From: DSNY01 sp040752195 | GTDB taxonomy: Bacteria > Pseudomonadota > Gammaproteobacteria > Burkholderiales > Burkholderiaceae_F | DNA: 64,000 bases | Direction of reading: 5' to 3' | NCBI GenBank assembly: GCA_040752195.1 | Contig: JBFMFC010000008.1 | Coordinates: forward strand, 27,992-91,991 | Part shown: positions 25,999-36,008 of the stretch, piece by piece | Numbering within the stretch: position 1 is the stretch's first letter | Layout: each line of letters opens with the position of its first letter | Program-made: the position numbers and the translations under genes | The notes under the pieces: model-generated | The model's input: only the letters and a program-made list of their open reading frames with translations | Database searches by the model: none | Told to the model about the DNA's origin: nothing

Positions 25999-26631
25999 AT
26001 GAACGAGACGGAAAACAGGGACACCTTGGGCGTCGTCTACGTCGTCGACGACGACGAGGCCGTGCGCGACTCGCTGCAGTGGCTGCTCGAAGCCAGTTCG
26101 TATCGCGTCCGGACGTACGACAGCGCGGAGGCGTTTCTCGCGGGCTTCGACCCGATGGCGATCGCCTGCCTGATCCTGGACGTGCGCATGCCCGGGATGA
26201 GCGGACTCGAGCTGCAGGATGAACTGCTGGCGCGCAAGCTCTCGCTTCCGATCATCTTCATCACCGGGCATGGCGACGTGCCGATGGCGGTGTCGACGAT
26301 GAAAAAGGGGGCGGTCGACTTCATCGAAAAGCCGTTCGACCAAAGTGCGCTCAAGGCGCTGGTCGAGCGCATGCTGGCGCAGGCGCGCGAAGCCGCCGCC
26401 GCCGCCGAGCGTCAGCGCTTCAACGAGGCGCTGCTCGCCAGATTGACCCCGCGCGAGCAACAGGTTCTCGAACGCATCGTGGCCGGGCGGCTTAACAAAC
26501 AGATCGCCGACGATCTCGGGATTTCGATCAAGACCGTCGAAGCTCACCGCGCCAACATCATGGACAAGCTGCGCGCCAACACGGTCGCCGACCTGATGCG
26601 CGTCGCGCTGTCCGGCGGCGCAGCACCGTAG
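25999..26631 (+). CDS. FixJ/NarL-type response regulator
   Basis: 210 residues. The receiver domain (about 12-130) shows the acidic pair in VYVVDDDEAVRDSL, the phosphoacceptor Asp in CLILDVRMPGMSG, and the conserved Lys in DFIEKPFDQ. The C-terminal LuxR-type helix-turn-helix (about 145-205) has LTPREQQVLERIVAG and KTVEAHRANIMDKL. It is almost certainly the partner of the upstream kinase. The signal is unknown; the divergent pyruvate dehydrogenase operon is an obvious candidate target. Confidence 0.93.
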   Translation: MNETENRDTLGVVYVVDDDEAVRDSLQWLLEASSYRVRTYDSAEAFLAGFDPMAIACLILDVRMPGMSGLELQDELLARKLSLPIIFITGHGDVPMAVSTMKKGAVDFIEKPFDQSALKALVERMLAQAREAAAAAERQRFNEALLARLTPREQQVLERIVAGRLNKQIADDLGISIKTVEAHRANIMDKLRANTVADLMRVALSGGAAP

Positions 26632-26650
26632 GCGCGAGCGGGCTGCGGCG

Positions 26651-26656
26651 TAAAAT
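26651..26656 (+). promoter_or_regulatory. Possible -10 element of folD
   Basis: TAAAAT in the context GGCGTAAAATCC lies 45 bp before the folD ATG. The same GGNGTAAAATCC context occurs ahead of rpoZ. No good -35 is seen at the expected spacing. Confidence 0.4.
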
Positions 26657-26700
26657 CCGCTGCCTCATTTGCTGTTTCTCTTCCCGTCTTCCCAGCTCCG

Positions 26701-27588
<888 letters not shown>

Positions 27589-27623
27589 CGGAGCACGCCG
27601 CCTCTGTGCGGCCCGGAGCACCG

Positions 27624-29678
27624 ATGCCTTTCGACAACGCTGCCAATCCGCTGCTCGACTTCCGCGATCTCGCGCGCTTCTCGGAGATCCTCCCCGAGCA
27701 CGTTTCACCGGCGATCGACGCGCTGCTGGCCGAGTGCCGGGCGGCGGTCGATCTCGTCACCGACACGGCCGCGCCCGCAACCTGGGACAACGTCGTCGCG
27801 CCGCTGGACGACGCGACCGAACGGCTGTCGCGCGCGTGGGCTGCCGTTTCGCACATGAACGCGGTGGTCGACACGCCGGCGCTGCGCGAGCAGTACAACG
27901 CCAATCTGCCGAAGCTCACGGCGTTCTGGACCGAACTCGCCCAGAACCTGCGCCTGTACGAGCGCTTCAAGCAACTCGCGGCAGCACCCGACTTCGCGTC
28001 GTGGCCCGCTGCGCGCCGCAGGATCGTCGAGAACGAGCTGCGCGACTTCCGCCTCGGCGGTGCCGAGCTGCCCGAGCCGCAGAAAGAGCGGCTGCGCGCG
28101 CTGCGCGACAAGATGGCGCAGCTTTCGACGCGCTTCGCCGAGAACGTCCTCGATGCGACCAACGCCTTCGCGCTCGTGATCGAGGACCGCGCGCGGCTCG
28201 CCGGCGTGCCGGACGACGCCGTCGAGATGTACCGCGAGGCCGCGGCCGCCGACGGCAAGCCGGGCTACAAGATCACGCTGCAGTTCCCGAGCTACTTCCC
28301 GGCGCTGCAGTACGCGCACGACCGTTCGCTGCGCCAGCAGCTGTACCGCGCGTACGCGACGCGCGCCTCCGATCTGGGCAAGCCCGAATGGGACAACAGC
28401 GCGGTGATGCTCGAGCTGCTGCGGCTGCGGCGCGAGCTGGCGCAGTTGCTGGGCTACCGCAACTTCGCGGAAGTCTCGCTGGTGCCGAAGATGGCCTCCA
28501 CACCCGCCGAGGTCCTCGGCTTCCTGCGCGATCTGGCGCGCCACTCGAAGCCGCACGCCGAGCGCGACATGGCCGAGCTGCGCGAGTTCGCCGCGCGCGA
28601 GCTGGGTCTGTCCGATCTGCAAGCCTGGGACATCGCGTACGCGAGCGAGAAGCTGCGGCAGGCGCGCTACGCGTACTCGGAGCAGGAGCTGAAGCAGTAC
28701 TTCCCGGAGCACAAGGTGCTTGCCGGGCTGTTTCGGGTGGTCGAGACGCTGTTCTCGGTGCGAATCAAGCCGGATACCGCGCCGGTGTGGCATCCGGACG
28801 TGAAGTTCTTCCGCATCGAGGACGGCGGCGGCGCGCTCGTCGGGCAGTTCTACCTGGACCTGTACGCGCGCGAACACAAGCAGGGCGGCGCGTGGCAGGA
28901 CGATGCGCGCGCGCGGCGGCGCGTGGCCGGCCGCGTGCAGACACCCGTGTCGTTCCTGACCTGCAACTTCACGCGTCCGGTCGGCGGCAAGCCGGCGCTG
29001 TTCACGCACGACGAAGTGTTGACGCTGTTCCACGAGTTCGGCCACGGCCTGCACCACATGCTCACCCGCGTCGACGAACTCGCGGTCTCCGGCATCCACG
29101 GCGTCGAGTGGGACGCCGTCGAGCTGCCCAGCCAGTTCATGGAGAACTTCTGCTGGGAATGGGCGTGCCTGCAGCAGATGACCGAACACGTCGACACGAA
29201 ACAGCCGTTACCGCGCGCGCTGTTCGACAAGATGATCGCCGCCAAGAACTTCCAGAGCGGCATGCACATGGTCCGGCAGCTCGAGTTCGGCCTGTTCGAC
29301 ATGCGGCTGCACGCCGAATTCGACCCGACGCACGCGACGCCGCGCGACGTGCTGCAGCTGGCCGACGACGTGCGGCGCGAGGTCGCCGTCGTGTTTCCGC
29401 CCGACTTCTTCCGCGGCGCATGGAGCTTCACGCACATCTTCGCCGGCGGTTACGCTGCGGGCTACTACAGCTACAAATGGGCCGAAGTGCTCTCGGCCGA
29501 CTGCTACGCCGCGTTCGAGGAGCACGGTGACGTGCTCGACCCGCAGATCGGCCGCCGCTTCCTCGACGAGATCCTCGCAGTCGGCGGCAGCCGGCCGGCG
29601 ATGGAGTCCTTCGTCGCCTTCCGCGGCCGCAAGCCGCGGATCGACGCGCTGCTGCGGCACAACGGGATGGCAGGCTGA
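27624..29678 (+). CDS. prlC: Oligopeptidase A, M3 zinc metallopeptidase
   Basis: 684 residues, normal for the family. The zinc site is HEFGHGLHHMLT, with the third ligand Glu in the downstream EWDAVELPSQFMENF segment. The long helical N-terminal half includes HMNAVVDTPALREQYNANLP. The enzyme degrades cytoplasmic oligopeptides, including cleaved signal peptides. ATG at 27624 (MPFDNAANPLLDFRDL) fits better than the upstream GTG at 27606. Confidence 0.95.
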   Translation: MPFDNAANPLLDFRDLARFSEILPEHVSPAIDALLAECRAAVDLVTDTAAPATWDNVVAPLDDATERLSRAWAAVSHMNAVVDTPALREQYNANLPKLTAFWTELAQNLRLYERFKQLAAAPDFASWPAARRRIVENELRDFRLGGAELPEPQKERLRALRDKMAQLSTRFAENVLDATNAFALVIEDRARLAGVPDDAVEMYREAAAADGKPGYKITLQFPSYFPALQYAHDRSLRQQLYRAYATRASDLGKPEWDNSAVMLELLRLRRELAQLLGYRNFAEVSLVPKMASTPAEVLGFLRDLARHSKPHAERDMAELREFAARELGLSDLQAWDIAYASEKLRQARYAYSEQELKQYFPEHKVLAGLFRVVETLFSVRIKPDTAPVWHPDVKFFRIEDGGGALVGQFYLDLYAREHKQGGAWQDDARARRRVAGRVQTPVSFLTCNFTRPVGGKPALFTHDEVLTLFHEFGHGLHHMLTRVDELAVSGIHGVEWDAVELPSQFMENFCWEWACLQQMTEHVDTKQPLPRALFDKMIAAKNFQSGMHMVRQLEFGLFDMRLHAEFDPTHATPRDVLQLADDVRREVAVVFPPDFFRGAWSFTHIFAGGYAAGYYSYKWAEVLSADCYAAFEEHGDVLDPQIGRRFLDEILAVGGSRPAMESFVAFRGRKPRIDALLRHNGMAG

Positions 29679-29707
29679 GGGCTACCGCGGCGGATCGAGG
29701 ATCGGGT

Positions 29708-30262
29708 ATGAACAGATCGTTGGTCGTTGCGCTGTGCGCGGTCGTCTTGCCGGCCGCTGCGCAGTACAAGTGGACGGATGCGGACGGGCGCGTCGGCTAC
29801 GGCGACAGTCCGCCACGCGAGGCGCGCAACATCCAGCGCATCGACGTGCGCGGCGACGACGGCGGCGACGAGCTGCTGCGCGGGCTGCCGTACGCGCTGC
29901 GCAGAGTCGCCGAGCAGCACCCGGTCGTGCTGTATACGACGGCGCCGTGCGCTCCGTGCGAGGCCGCACGCGAGTTGCTGCGCGCGCGCGGCGTTCCTTA
30001 TGTCGAGCGCACGGTCACCTCGAACGACGACATCGGCGAGCTGCAGCGCATCGCGGGGACGGACCGGCTGCCGGTGCTCGCCGTCGGGCGGCAGTTCGAG
30101 CGCAGTTTCGAGACGGGCGCATGGAACGCACTGCTCGACCTCGCCGGCTATCCGCGCGCCTCGCTGCTGACGCGAACCTGGCGGCCGCCGGCGCCGCAAC
30201 CGCTCGCACCCCGGCCCGCTCCGCAGCCGGCACCGCAAGCGGCCACGACGCCGTCCAACTGA
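29708..30262 (+). CDS. Secreted DUF4124 / glutaredoxin-like protein
   Basis: 184 residues. A short signal peptide (MNRSLVVALCAVVLPAAA) is followed by a DUF4124 segment (QYKWTDADGRVGYGDSPP) and a glutaredoxin-like domain (about 72-145) with VVLYTTAPCAPCEAARELL and a cis-proline region RLPVLAVG. CAPC is the redox pair. The tail is Pro/Ala-rich. Periplasmic location is predicted, so it may act on envelope thiols. It follows prlC by 29 bp and may be co-transcribed with it. Confidence 0.83.
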   Translation: MNRSLVVALCAVVLPAAAQYKWTDADGRVGYGDSPPREARNIQRIDVRGDDGGDELLRGLPYALRRVAEQHPVVLYTTAPCAPCEAARELLRARGVPYVERTVTSNDDIGELQRIAGTDRLPVLAVGRQFERSFETGAWNALLDLAGYPRASLLTRTWRPPAPQPLAPRPAPQPAPQAATTPSN

Positions 30263-30296
30263 AGGCCGCCGCGCAAGACGCCGTCGCGGCGAACCG

Positions 30297-31079
30297 ATGC
30301 CGACCACGCTCGCGACCTGGAACGTCAACTCGCTGAAGGTGCGGCTGCCGCACCTCACCGACTGGCTCGCGGCGCACCCGATCGACATCGTCTGCCTGCA
30401 GGAAACCAAGCTCACCGACGACAGGTTTCCGGTCGACGAGCTCGCGAAGGTCGGCTACCGCAGCGTCTACGCCGGGCAGAAGACCTACAACGGCGTCGCG
30501 ATCCTGCTGCGCGACGGCGCGGTCGGCGCGCCGACCGACGTGCAGGTCAACCTGCCGAACTTCGAGGATGTGCAGAAGCGTCTGCTCGCAGTCACGCTCG
30601 ACGGCCTGCGCGTCGTGTGCGCGTATTTTCCGAACGGCCAGGCCGTCGGCAGCGACAAGTACGACTACAAGCTGAAGTGGATCGCGGCGCTCACCGACTG
30701 GCTCAGGGGTGAGCTCGCGCGTCACGAAAAGCTCGCGCTCGCCGGCGACTTCAACATCGCGCCCGAGCCGCGCGACGTGCACGACCCGGTGCTGTGGGAC
30801 GGACAGGTCCTGTTCTCCGAGCCCGAGCGCGCGGCTTTCCGCGCCCTGCTCGCGCTCGGCCTGCGCGACGCCTTCCGCCTGTTCGAGCAGCCCGAACGCA
30901 GCTACACGTGGTGGGACTACCGCAACATGGCGTTCCGCCGAAAATGGGGCCTGCGCATCGACCACATCCTGGTCTCGCCCGCGCTCGCGGCGCAATGCAC
31001 GGCGTGCACGATCGACGTCGAGCCGCGCCGCCGCCCGCAGCCGAGCGATCATGCGCCGGTGATCGCGACGTTCGGCTGA
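30297..31079 (+). CDS. xth: Exodeoxyribonuclease III
   Basis: 260 residues, matching the ExoIII/AP-endonuclease family. Metal and catalytic motifs are TWNVNSLKVRLPHLTDWL, CLQETKLTDDRFPVDE, the GVAILLRDG strand, ALAGDFNIAPEPRDVHD, TWWDYRNMAFRRKWGLRIDH and the final PSDHAPVIATF. It repairs abasic sites and removes 3' blocks. It shares direction with the upstream glutaredoxin-like gene (34 bp apart). Confidence 0.97.
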   Translation: MPTTLATWNVNSLKVRLPHLTDWLAAHPIDIVCLQETKLTDDRFPVDELAKVGYRSVYAGQKTYNGVAILLRDGAVGAPTDVQVNLPNFEDVQKRLLAVTLDGLRVVCAYFPNGQAVGSDKYDYKLKWIAALTDWLRGELARHEKLALAGDFNIAPEPRDVHDPVLWDGQVLFSEPERAAFRALLALGLRDAFRLFEQPERSYTWWDYRNMAFRRKWGLRIDHILVSPALAAQCTACTIDVEPRRRPQPSDHAPVIATFG

Positions 31080-31104
31080 GCCGGGCGCGCGCGCCGCGGG
31101 CGAC

Positions 31105-31390
31105 TCACTTCGCCTTCGACGCGGTCCTGATCGAGCGGCCGGCCACCATGAAGACGCCACGCCGCGGCGGTGGATCGTGCGCGGCTCCTTGCGGGACGGA
31201 TCGATCCAAGCCTTGACCACCCCGAGCGCGAAGAAGTTGTACTGCTCGGCGAGGCGCGCATCCGCCGCCCGGCACTCGAGGTTCGCGTAGCACTCCGCGA
31301 CCAGCACCGCGCCGATGCGTGCCGCCGGCGCGGCGGTCAGTCCGAATCGAGCGAACTTGTCGACCCGGCGGCCCGAGCCGTTGCCGACGC
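31105..31390 (-). pseudogene. Remnant of a flavin reductase-family gene (C-terminal part)
   Basis: Minus-strand translation gives DKFARFGLTAAPAARIGAVL, VAECYANLECRAADARL and EQYNFFALGVVKAWIDPSR, then KEPRTIH in one frame. After an indel near 31165 a second frame gives RGVFMVAGRSI and stops at 31105. This is the C-terminal half of the DIM6/NTAB flavin reductase family; upstream of about 31390 the similarity disappears. The absence of an N-terminus plus the frameshift make it a dead fragment. It occupies most of the 389-bp interval between xth and the RND gene. Confidence 0.8.
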
Positions 31391-31468
31391 CGACGACCCG
31401 TCGATCCGCTCGACCGTCGGGACGTTGAGCGCGCGGACGCGAACGCGCCGCCGCCGCGACCGCCGCGT

Positions 31469-34400
31469 TCAGTGCTGCCGGTCGGCCGGTTGCGCGGAGA
31501 GCGCGGGCGCGCCGCGCCGGTCGCCGAGCCTGAACCAGCGCCGCTCCCAGGCGTCGAGATACGAGTAGATCACCGGCACGACGACCAGCGTCAGCAGCGT
31601 GGACGTGATCACGCCGCCGATGATCGCGCGGCCCATCGGCGCCTGCTGCTCGGCGCCTTCGCCCAGGCCGAGGGCGAGCGGCAGCATGCCGAAGATCATC
31701 GCCGCCGTCGTCATCAGGATCGGGCGCAGCCGCACCTGCCCGGCGGCGAGCAGCGCGTCGATCCGGCTCAAGCCGTTCCTCTGGCCCTGGTTGGCGAAGT
31801 CCACCAGCAGGATCGCGTTCTTCGTCACCAGCCCCATCAGGAACACGATGCCGATCATCGAGAAGATGTTCAGCGTCGTTGCCGTCACCAGCAGCGCCAG
31901 CATCACACCGACGATCGCCAGCGGCAGCGAAGCCATGATCGCGATCGGCTGGATAAAGCTGCCGAACTGCGACGCCAGCACGATGTAAATGAAGATCACG
32001 GCCAGCAGCAGTGCGCCGAAGATCGCGCTCGTGACTTCCTGTTGGTCTCTGATCTGGCCGCCGATGTCGAAGCGCAGCCCGGGCGGAAGCTCGTACGACT
32101 CGGCGAGCGCCTGCACCTCCTTGCCGGCGTCGCCGGCCGGCCGCCCCTCGACGTTGGCGAACAGCGCGACGCGCCGCTGCAGGTCCTGCCGGCGGATGTT
32201 CTCCGGATTGAACGTGCGCTCGACCGTCGCGATCGCGCGCAGGGCGACGATCTCGGGCGATCCGTCGGCGAGCTGGCGGCCGGTGGCGATGTTCAGGTTC
32301 GCGATGTCGTCGATCACCGTGCGGCTGGCGCGCGGCAGCTGCGTGATCACCTCGTAGTTCTGCCCGTCGGGCGCGAGCCAGTAGCCGGAGTTCTCGCCGC
32401 CGACCAGCGCGCGCAGCGTGGCGCCCAACTGCGCGCTCGTGATGCCGTACTCGGCCGCGAGCTCGGGCTTGAGCCGCACCGCGAGCGCCGGCGTGCCCTC
32501 CTTGACCGAAACGTCGATGTCGGTGACGCCGCGGATCTGCGCGACCTTCTGTTTGAAGTCCTCGATCACGCGACTCATCGCCGCGTCATCGTTGCCGAGC
32601 AGCGCGACGTAAATGGCGCCGCCGAAGCCGACGGTCAGCTGCACGCCCGGAATGGCGGCAACGCGCTTGCGGATCGCCTCCTCGATCTTCTTCTGCGAGC
32701 GGTCGCGTTCGGCGCGCGGCACGAGCTTCAGGTTGATCCGGCCGGTGTTGCGCGCGCCGTCGGTGCCGATCGAGGTGTCGATCGACTCGATCTCCCTGAA
32801 CTCGCGCAGCGCCTCCTCGACGCGCCGCACGCGCTCGTCGGCGTACTCGAGGCTGGAGCCCACGGGCATCGTCAGCCGCACGCTGGTAAAGCTCTGGTCG
32901 GCTTCGGGCACCAGTTCGCCGCCGACGATGCCGGCGACCGGGATGCTCGCCACGAAGCTCGCCGCCGCGATCGCCAGCGTCGTCTTGCGATGGGCCAGCG
33001 CGGCGCGCAGCAGCCTGTCGTAGATGCCGTGCCACGACTCGACCCAGCGGTCGAACACGCGCAGCACCGGCCCGATCAGCGGGATGCCCTTGGCACCCTC
33101 CGGCGGATCGCGCCAGATGGCCGACAGCATCGGATCGAGCGTGAAGCTGACGAACAGCGACACGAGCACGGCGACGACCACCGTCATGCCGAACGGGTAG
33201 AAGAACTTGCCGACGATGCCGCTCATGAACGCGATCGGCACGAACACCGCGACGATCGAAAACGTCGTCGCCAGCACCGCCAGACCGATCTCGTCGGTGC
33301 CTTCGCGTGCCGCGGTGTAGTGGTCCTTGCCCATCCGGATGTGGCGCACGATGTTCTCGCGCACCACGATCGCGTCGTCGATCAGCAGGCCGATACACAG
33401 CGAAAGCGCCATCAGCGTCATGTAGTTCAGCGTGAAGCCGAGCGCGTACACGGCGATGAAGCTCGCGATCACCGCGATCGGCAAGGTCAGCCCCGTGATC
33501 ACCGTGCTGCGCCACGAGCCAAGGAACAGGAACACGATCAGCACCGTGAGCAACGCGCCTTCGGCGATCGTCCGCTTGACGTTGTCGACCGACTGCTGCA
33601 CGAAGTCGGCCATCGCCCACATGAACTTCAGCTCGACCCCGGCCGGCAACTGCTTGCGGATGTCTGCCGCCGCGTCCTTGAGCGCGCGCCCGACGTCGAC
33701 GATGTTGGCGTCCTGCGCCTTGAACACCCACACGCCGATCGCCGGGTGGCCGTCGACTCGCGTCAGCGACCGGCGCTCGGCCTCGCCGTCGACGACGGTG
33801 GCGACCTGCGACAGCAGGATGGGCGCACCGTTCGGGCCCTTGGGCCGCGCGACGACGATGCGCTCGAAGTCCAGCGGCGACGACACCCGCCCGTCGACGC
33901 GGACGATCGCCTCGCTGGTCGCGTTCGAGATCGTTCCGACCGGTACGCTGACATTGGCCGTGCGCAGCGCCGCGACGACCTGGTCGACCGTGAGCCCGAA
34001 CGCGGTCAACTTGCCCGGATCGACACGCGCCTGGATCTGGCGCGTGACGGTGCCGCCGAGGTCGACGCGCCCGATGCCGCTGACGCGCTCGAAGCCCTTC
34101 TGCACGATCTGTTCGGCGATCGATGTCAGTTCCCGCGGGCTGCGGTCGCGTGAAAGCAGCGCGAACGACGCGACCGGCTGGTCGTTTTCGGTTTGGGCGC
34201 GGGTGACGATCGGGTCCTTGGCATCGCGCGGGAAGCCGGCGCGGATCTGCGCGAGCTTGTCGCGAACCTCCTGCATCGCGCGCGTCACGTCGACGTCGAG
34301 GCCGAACTCGACCCAGGTCAGCGAGCGTCCTTCGTCCGAGCGCGACAGGATGCGCTTCACCCCCGCGACGGTGTTGACGGCGTTTTCGACCGGCTTGGCC

Positions 34401-34588
34401 AGGTCGTTCTCGACCTGCTCGGGAGACGCACCCGGGTAGCTGATCCAGATCTGCACGCCGGGCGGGCTGACATCGGGCATCGGCTCGACGCCGAGCCGCA
34501 GGTATGAAAACACCCCGAGCACGGTCAGCGCCAGCATCACCATCGTGGCGAAGACGGGATGGTTGATCGAAACGCGCGTGATCCACAT
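31469..34588 (-). CDS. RND efflux transporter permease (AcrB/MdtBC-like)
   Basis: 1039 residues, the usual size for resistance-nodulation-division pumps. The first transmembrane helix is VFATMVMLALTVLGVFSYLR. The proton-relay region is in LCIGLLIDDAIVVRENIVRH (TM4, paired Asp). The porter-domain repeats include PGASPEQVENDLAKPVENAV, and the C-terminal helices include FLMGLVTKNAILLVDFANQ. It exports small hydrophobic compounds across the inner membrane using the proton gradient. It follows its adaptor gene by 12 bp. No outer-membrane channel gene is present, so a TolC-like partner must be elsewhere. Confidence 0.95.
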   Translation of the reverse strand: MWITRVSINHPVFATMVMLALTVLGVFSYLRLGVEPMPDVSPPGVQIWISYPGASPEQVENDLAKPVENAVNTVAGVKRILSRSDEGRSLTWVEFGLDVDVTRAMQEVRDKLAQIRAGFPRDAKDPIVTRAQTENDQPVASFALLSRDRSPRELTSIAEQIVQKGFERVSGIGRVDLGGTVTRQIQARVDPGKLTAFGLTVDQVVAALRTANVSVPVGTISNATSEAIVRVDGRVSSPLDFERIVVARPKGPNGAPILLSQVATVVDGEAERRSLTRVDGHPAIGVWVFKAQDANIVDVGRALKDAAADIRKQLPAGVELKFMWAMADFVQQSVDNVKRTIAEGALLTVLIVFLFLGSWRSTVITGLTLPIAVIASFIAVYALGFTLNYMTLMALSLCIGLLIDDAIVVRENIVRHIRMGKDHYTAAREGTDEIGLAVLATTFSIVAVFVPIAFMSGIVGKFFYPFGMTVVVAVLVSLFVSFTLDPMLSAIWRDPPEGAKGIPLIGPVLRVFDRWVESWHGIYDRLLRAALAHRKTTLAIAAASFVASIPVAGIVGGELVPEADQSFTSVRLTMPVGSSLEYADERVRRVEEALREFREIESIDTSIGTDGARNTGRINLKLVPRAERDRSQKKIEEAIRKRVAAIPGVQLTVGFGGAIYVALLGNDDAAMSRVIEDFKQKVAQIRGVTDIDVSVKEGTPALAVRLKPELAAEYGITSAQLGATLRALVGGENSGYWLAPDGQNYEVITQLPRASRTVIDDIANLNIATGRQLADGSPEIVALRAIATVERTFNPENIRRQDLQRRVALFANVEGRPAGDAGKEVQALAESYELPPGLRFDIGGQIRDQQEVTSAIFGALLLAVIFIYIVLASQFGSFIQPIAIMASLPLAIVGVMLALLVTATTLNIFSMIGIVFLMGLVTKNAILLVDFANQGQRNGLSRIDALLAAGQVRLRPILMTTAAMIFGMLPLALGLGEGAEQQAPMGRAIIGGVITSTLLTLVVVPVIYSYLDAWERRWFRLGDRRGAPALSAQPADRQH

Positions 34589-34600
34589 GGCGCGCCCCGC

Positions 34601-35782
34601 TCAGTTGGCCGCCGGGGTGCGCGGTGCGTCCTTGTCCGCGACCTTCGGTTCGGCCGGCACGCCGCTCACGATCCGCGCGGCAAGACCCTCGCGCAGATTG
34701 TCGAACTTGGTCGAGATGACGGCGTCGGCCGGCGTGACGCCCTCGACGATTTCGACGAGTTGTGCCCGCTCGTCGCGCCGACCCAGCCTCACCTGGCGCC
34801 GCGCGAGCTTGCCGTCGGCGAGCACCCAGACGCTCGGCTGGCCGCCTTCGATCCGCACGGCCGCGAGCGGCAGCGCAGGCACTTCGGCGTCGGCCCCGAC
34901 CTGCAGCCGCACGCGTGCAAACATGCCTGCCTTCAGGATCGAGTCCGGGTTGGTCAGCGCGACGTACACGTTGATCGTCCGCGTACCGGGTTCGGCGCTC
35001 GGGTTGATGCGATCGACGCGGCCTGCGAACGTGCGGCCGGCGAGCCCTTCGATTTCGACCTCGGCCTTCGCGCCGCGCGCGATCCGTGCCACGTCCGACA
35101 CGGGGGCCTGCGCCTGGACTTCGAGCTGCGACAGATCGACGATCGAAACGAGCGGCGCATCGAACGCAACCTTCTCGCCCGGCTGCACGTAGCGTTTGGC
35201 GATCTGGCCCGCAATCGGCGCGCGCACGACCGCGTCGGCGAGCATCAACTGCGTCTGCTCCAACTGCGCGCGGGCGGCCTCGACGGCGGCCGCCTGCGCG
35301 CGATACGCGCTGTCGGCCGTGTCGAACGCGTTCTTCGAGATGAAGTTCTGCTTGACGAGCTGCGCGTTGGCCTGGCGCGTGCGTTCGGCCTGTTCGAGCT
35401 GCGCGCGCGCCGACTCCAGTGCGGCGGTGCGCTCGGCAAGCTGCGTTCGCAGCGCAGCGGTATCGAATTCGGCGACGATCTGACCCGCAGCGACCCGATC
35501 GCCTTCGCGGACGTGCACACGCCGCACCTCGGCCGACAGCTTCGAGCGCACCGTCGCCTGCGAGATCGCCAGCACGTTGCCCGGGACGACCAGTTCCTGC
35601 GCGAGGGAACGCGGCGCGAGCCGCACGAGGTCGCGTTGCGTGAATTCGAGCGGCGGGATCTCCTTCTTCTTCGTTTCCCTGCCGCGCTCGGCCGCACCGC
35701 GCACGCCGACCGCTGCACCGATGCCGCCCGCCACCAGGACCGCGGCGACTGCGCCGATCCAAACCTTGCGCCTTCTCGTCAT
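34601..35782 (-). CDS. RND periplasmic adaptor (membrane fusion protein)
   Basis: 393 residues. One N-terminal helix (WIGAVAAVLVAGGIGAAVG) anchors it to the inner membrane. Then come barrel-sandwich halves (RRVHVREGDRVAAGQIVAEF; VVRAPIAGQIAKRYVQPGE) around a coiled-coil hairpin (about 105-160, rich in Ala/Gln/Glu) and a beta-barrel and membrane-proximal domain (LPLAAVRIEGGQPSVWVL). ATG at 35782 has GGGGAG just upstream. A longer in-frame extension to 35854 is not supported. Confidence 0.93.
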   Translation of the reverse strand: MTRRRKVWIGAVAAVLVAGGIGAAVGVRGAAERGRETKKKEIPPLEFTQRDLVRLAPRSLAQELVVPGNVLAISQATVRSKLSAEVRRVHVREGDRVAAGQIVAEFDTAALRTQLAERTAALESARAQLEQAERTRQANAQLVKQNFISKNAFDTADSAYRAQAAAVEAARAQLEQTQLMLADAVVRAPIAGQIAKRYVQPGEKVAFDAPLVSIVDLSQLEVQAQAPVSDVARIARGAKAEVEIEGLAGRTFAGRVDRINPSAEPGTRTINVYVALTNPDSILKAGMFARVRLQVGADAEVPALPLAAVRIEGGQPSVWVLADGKLARRQVRLGRRDERAQLVEIVEGVTPADAVISTKFDNLREGLAARIVSGVPAEPKVADKDAPRTPAAN

Positions 35783-36008
35783 GGCTCCCCTCTCGCGCGG
35801 CCCGCCGGCCCGACCCGATCCGGGTCGTCGCGCCTCACGGCCGGCCGTCACCACGGATGGCGGTGCGGCGCGCCGTGTGCCGCAGGATGTTGTTCAACGG
35901 GGGCGGATTATGCGGACCCTGCAACCGGGCCACCCGCGCGATGCGACGGACTGCGCCGGGCCGCGACGGAATGCAGGAGCGGGCGATCGGGCCGGCGCGA
36001 CGTCCGGG

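Noticed and set aside
31319..34153. 944-codon plus-strand frame opposite the RND permease
   Set aside because: Arg/Asp/His-rich shadow of a strongly conserved minus-strand gene, with no recognisable domain.
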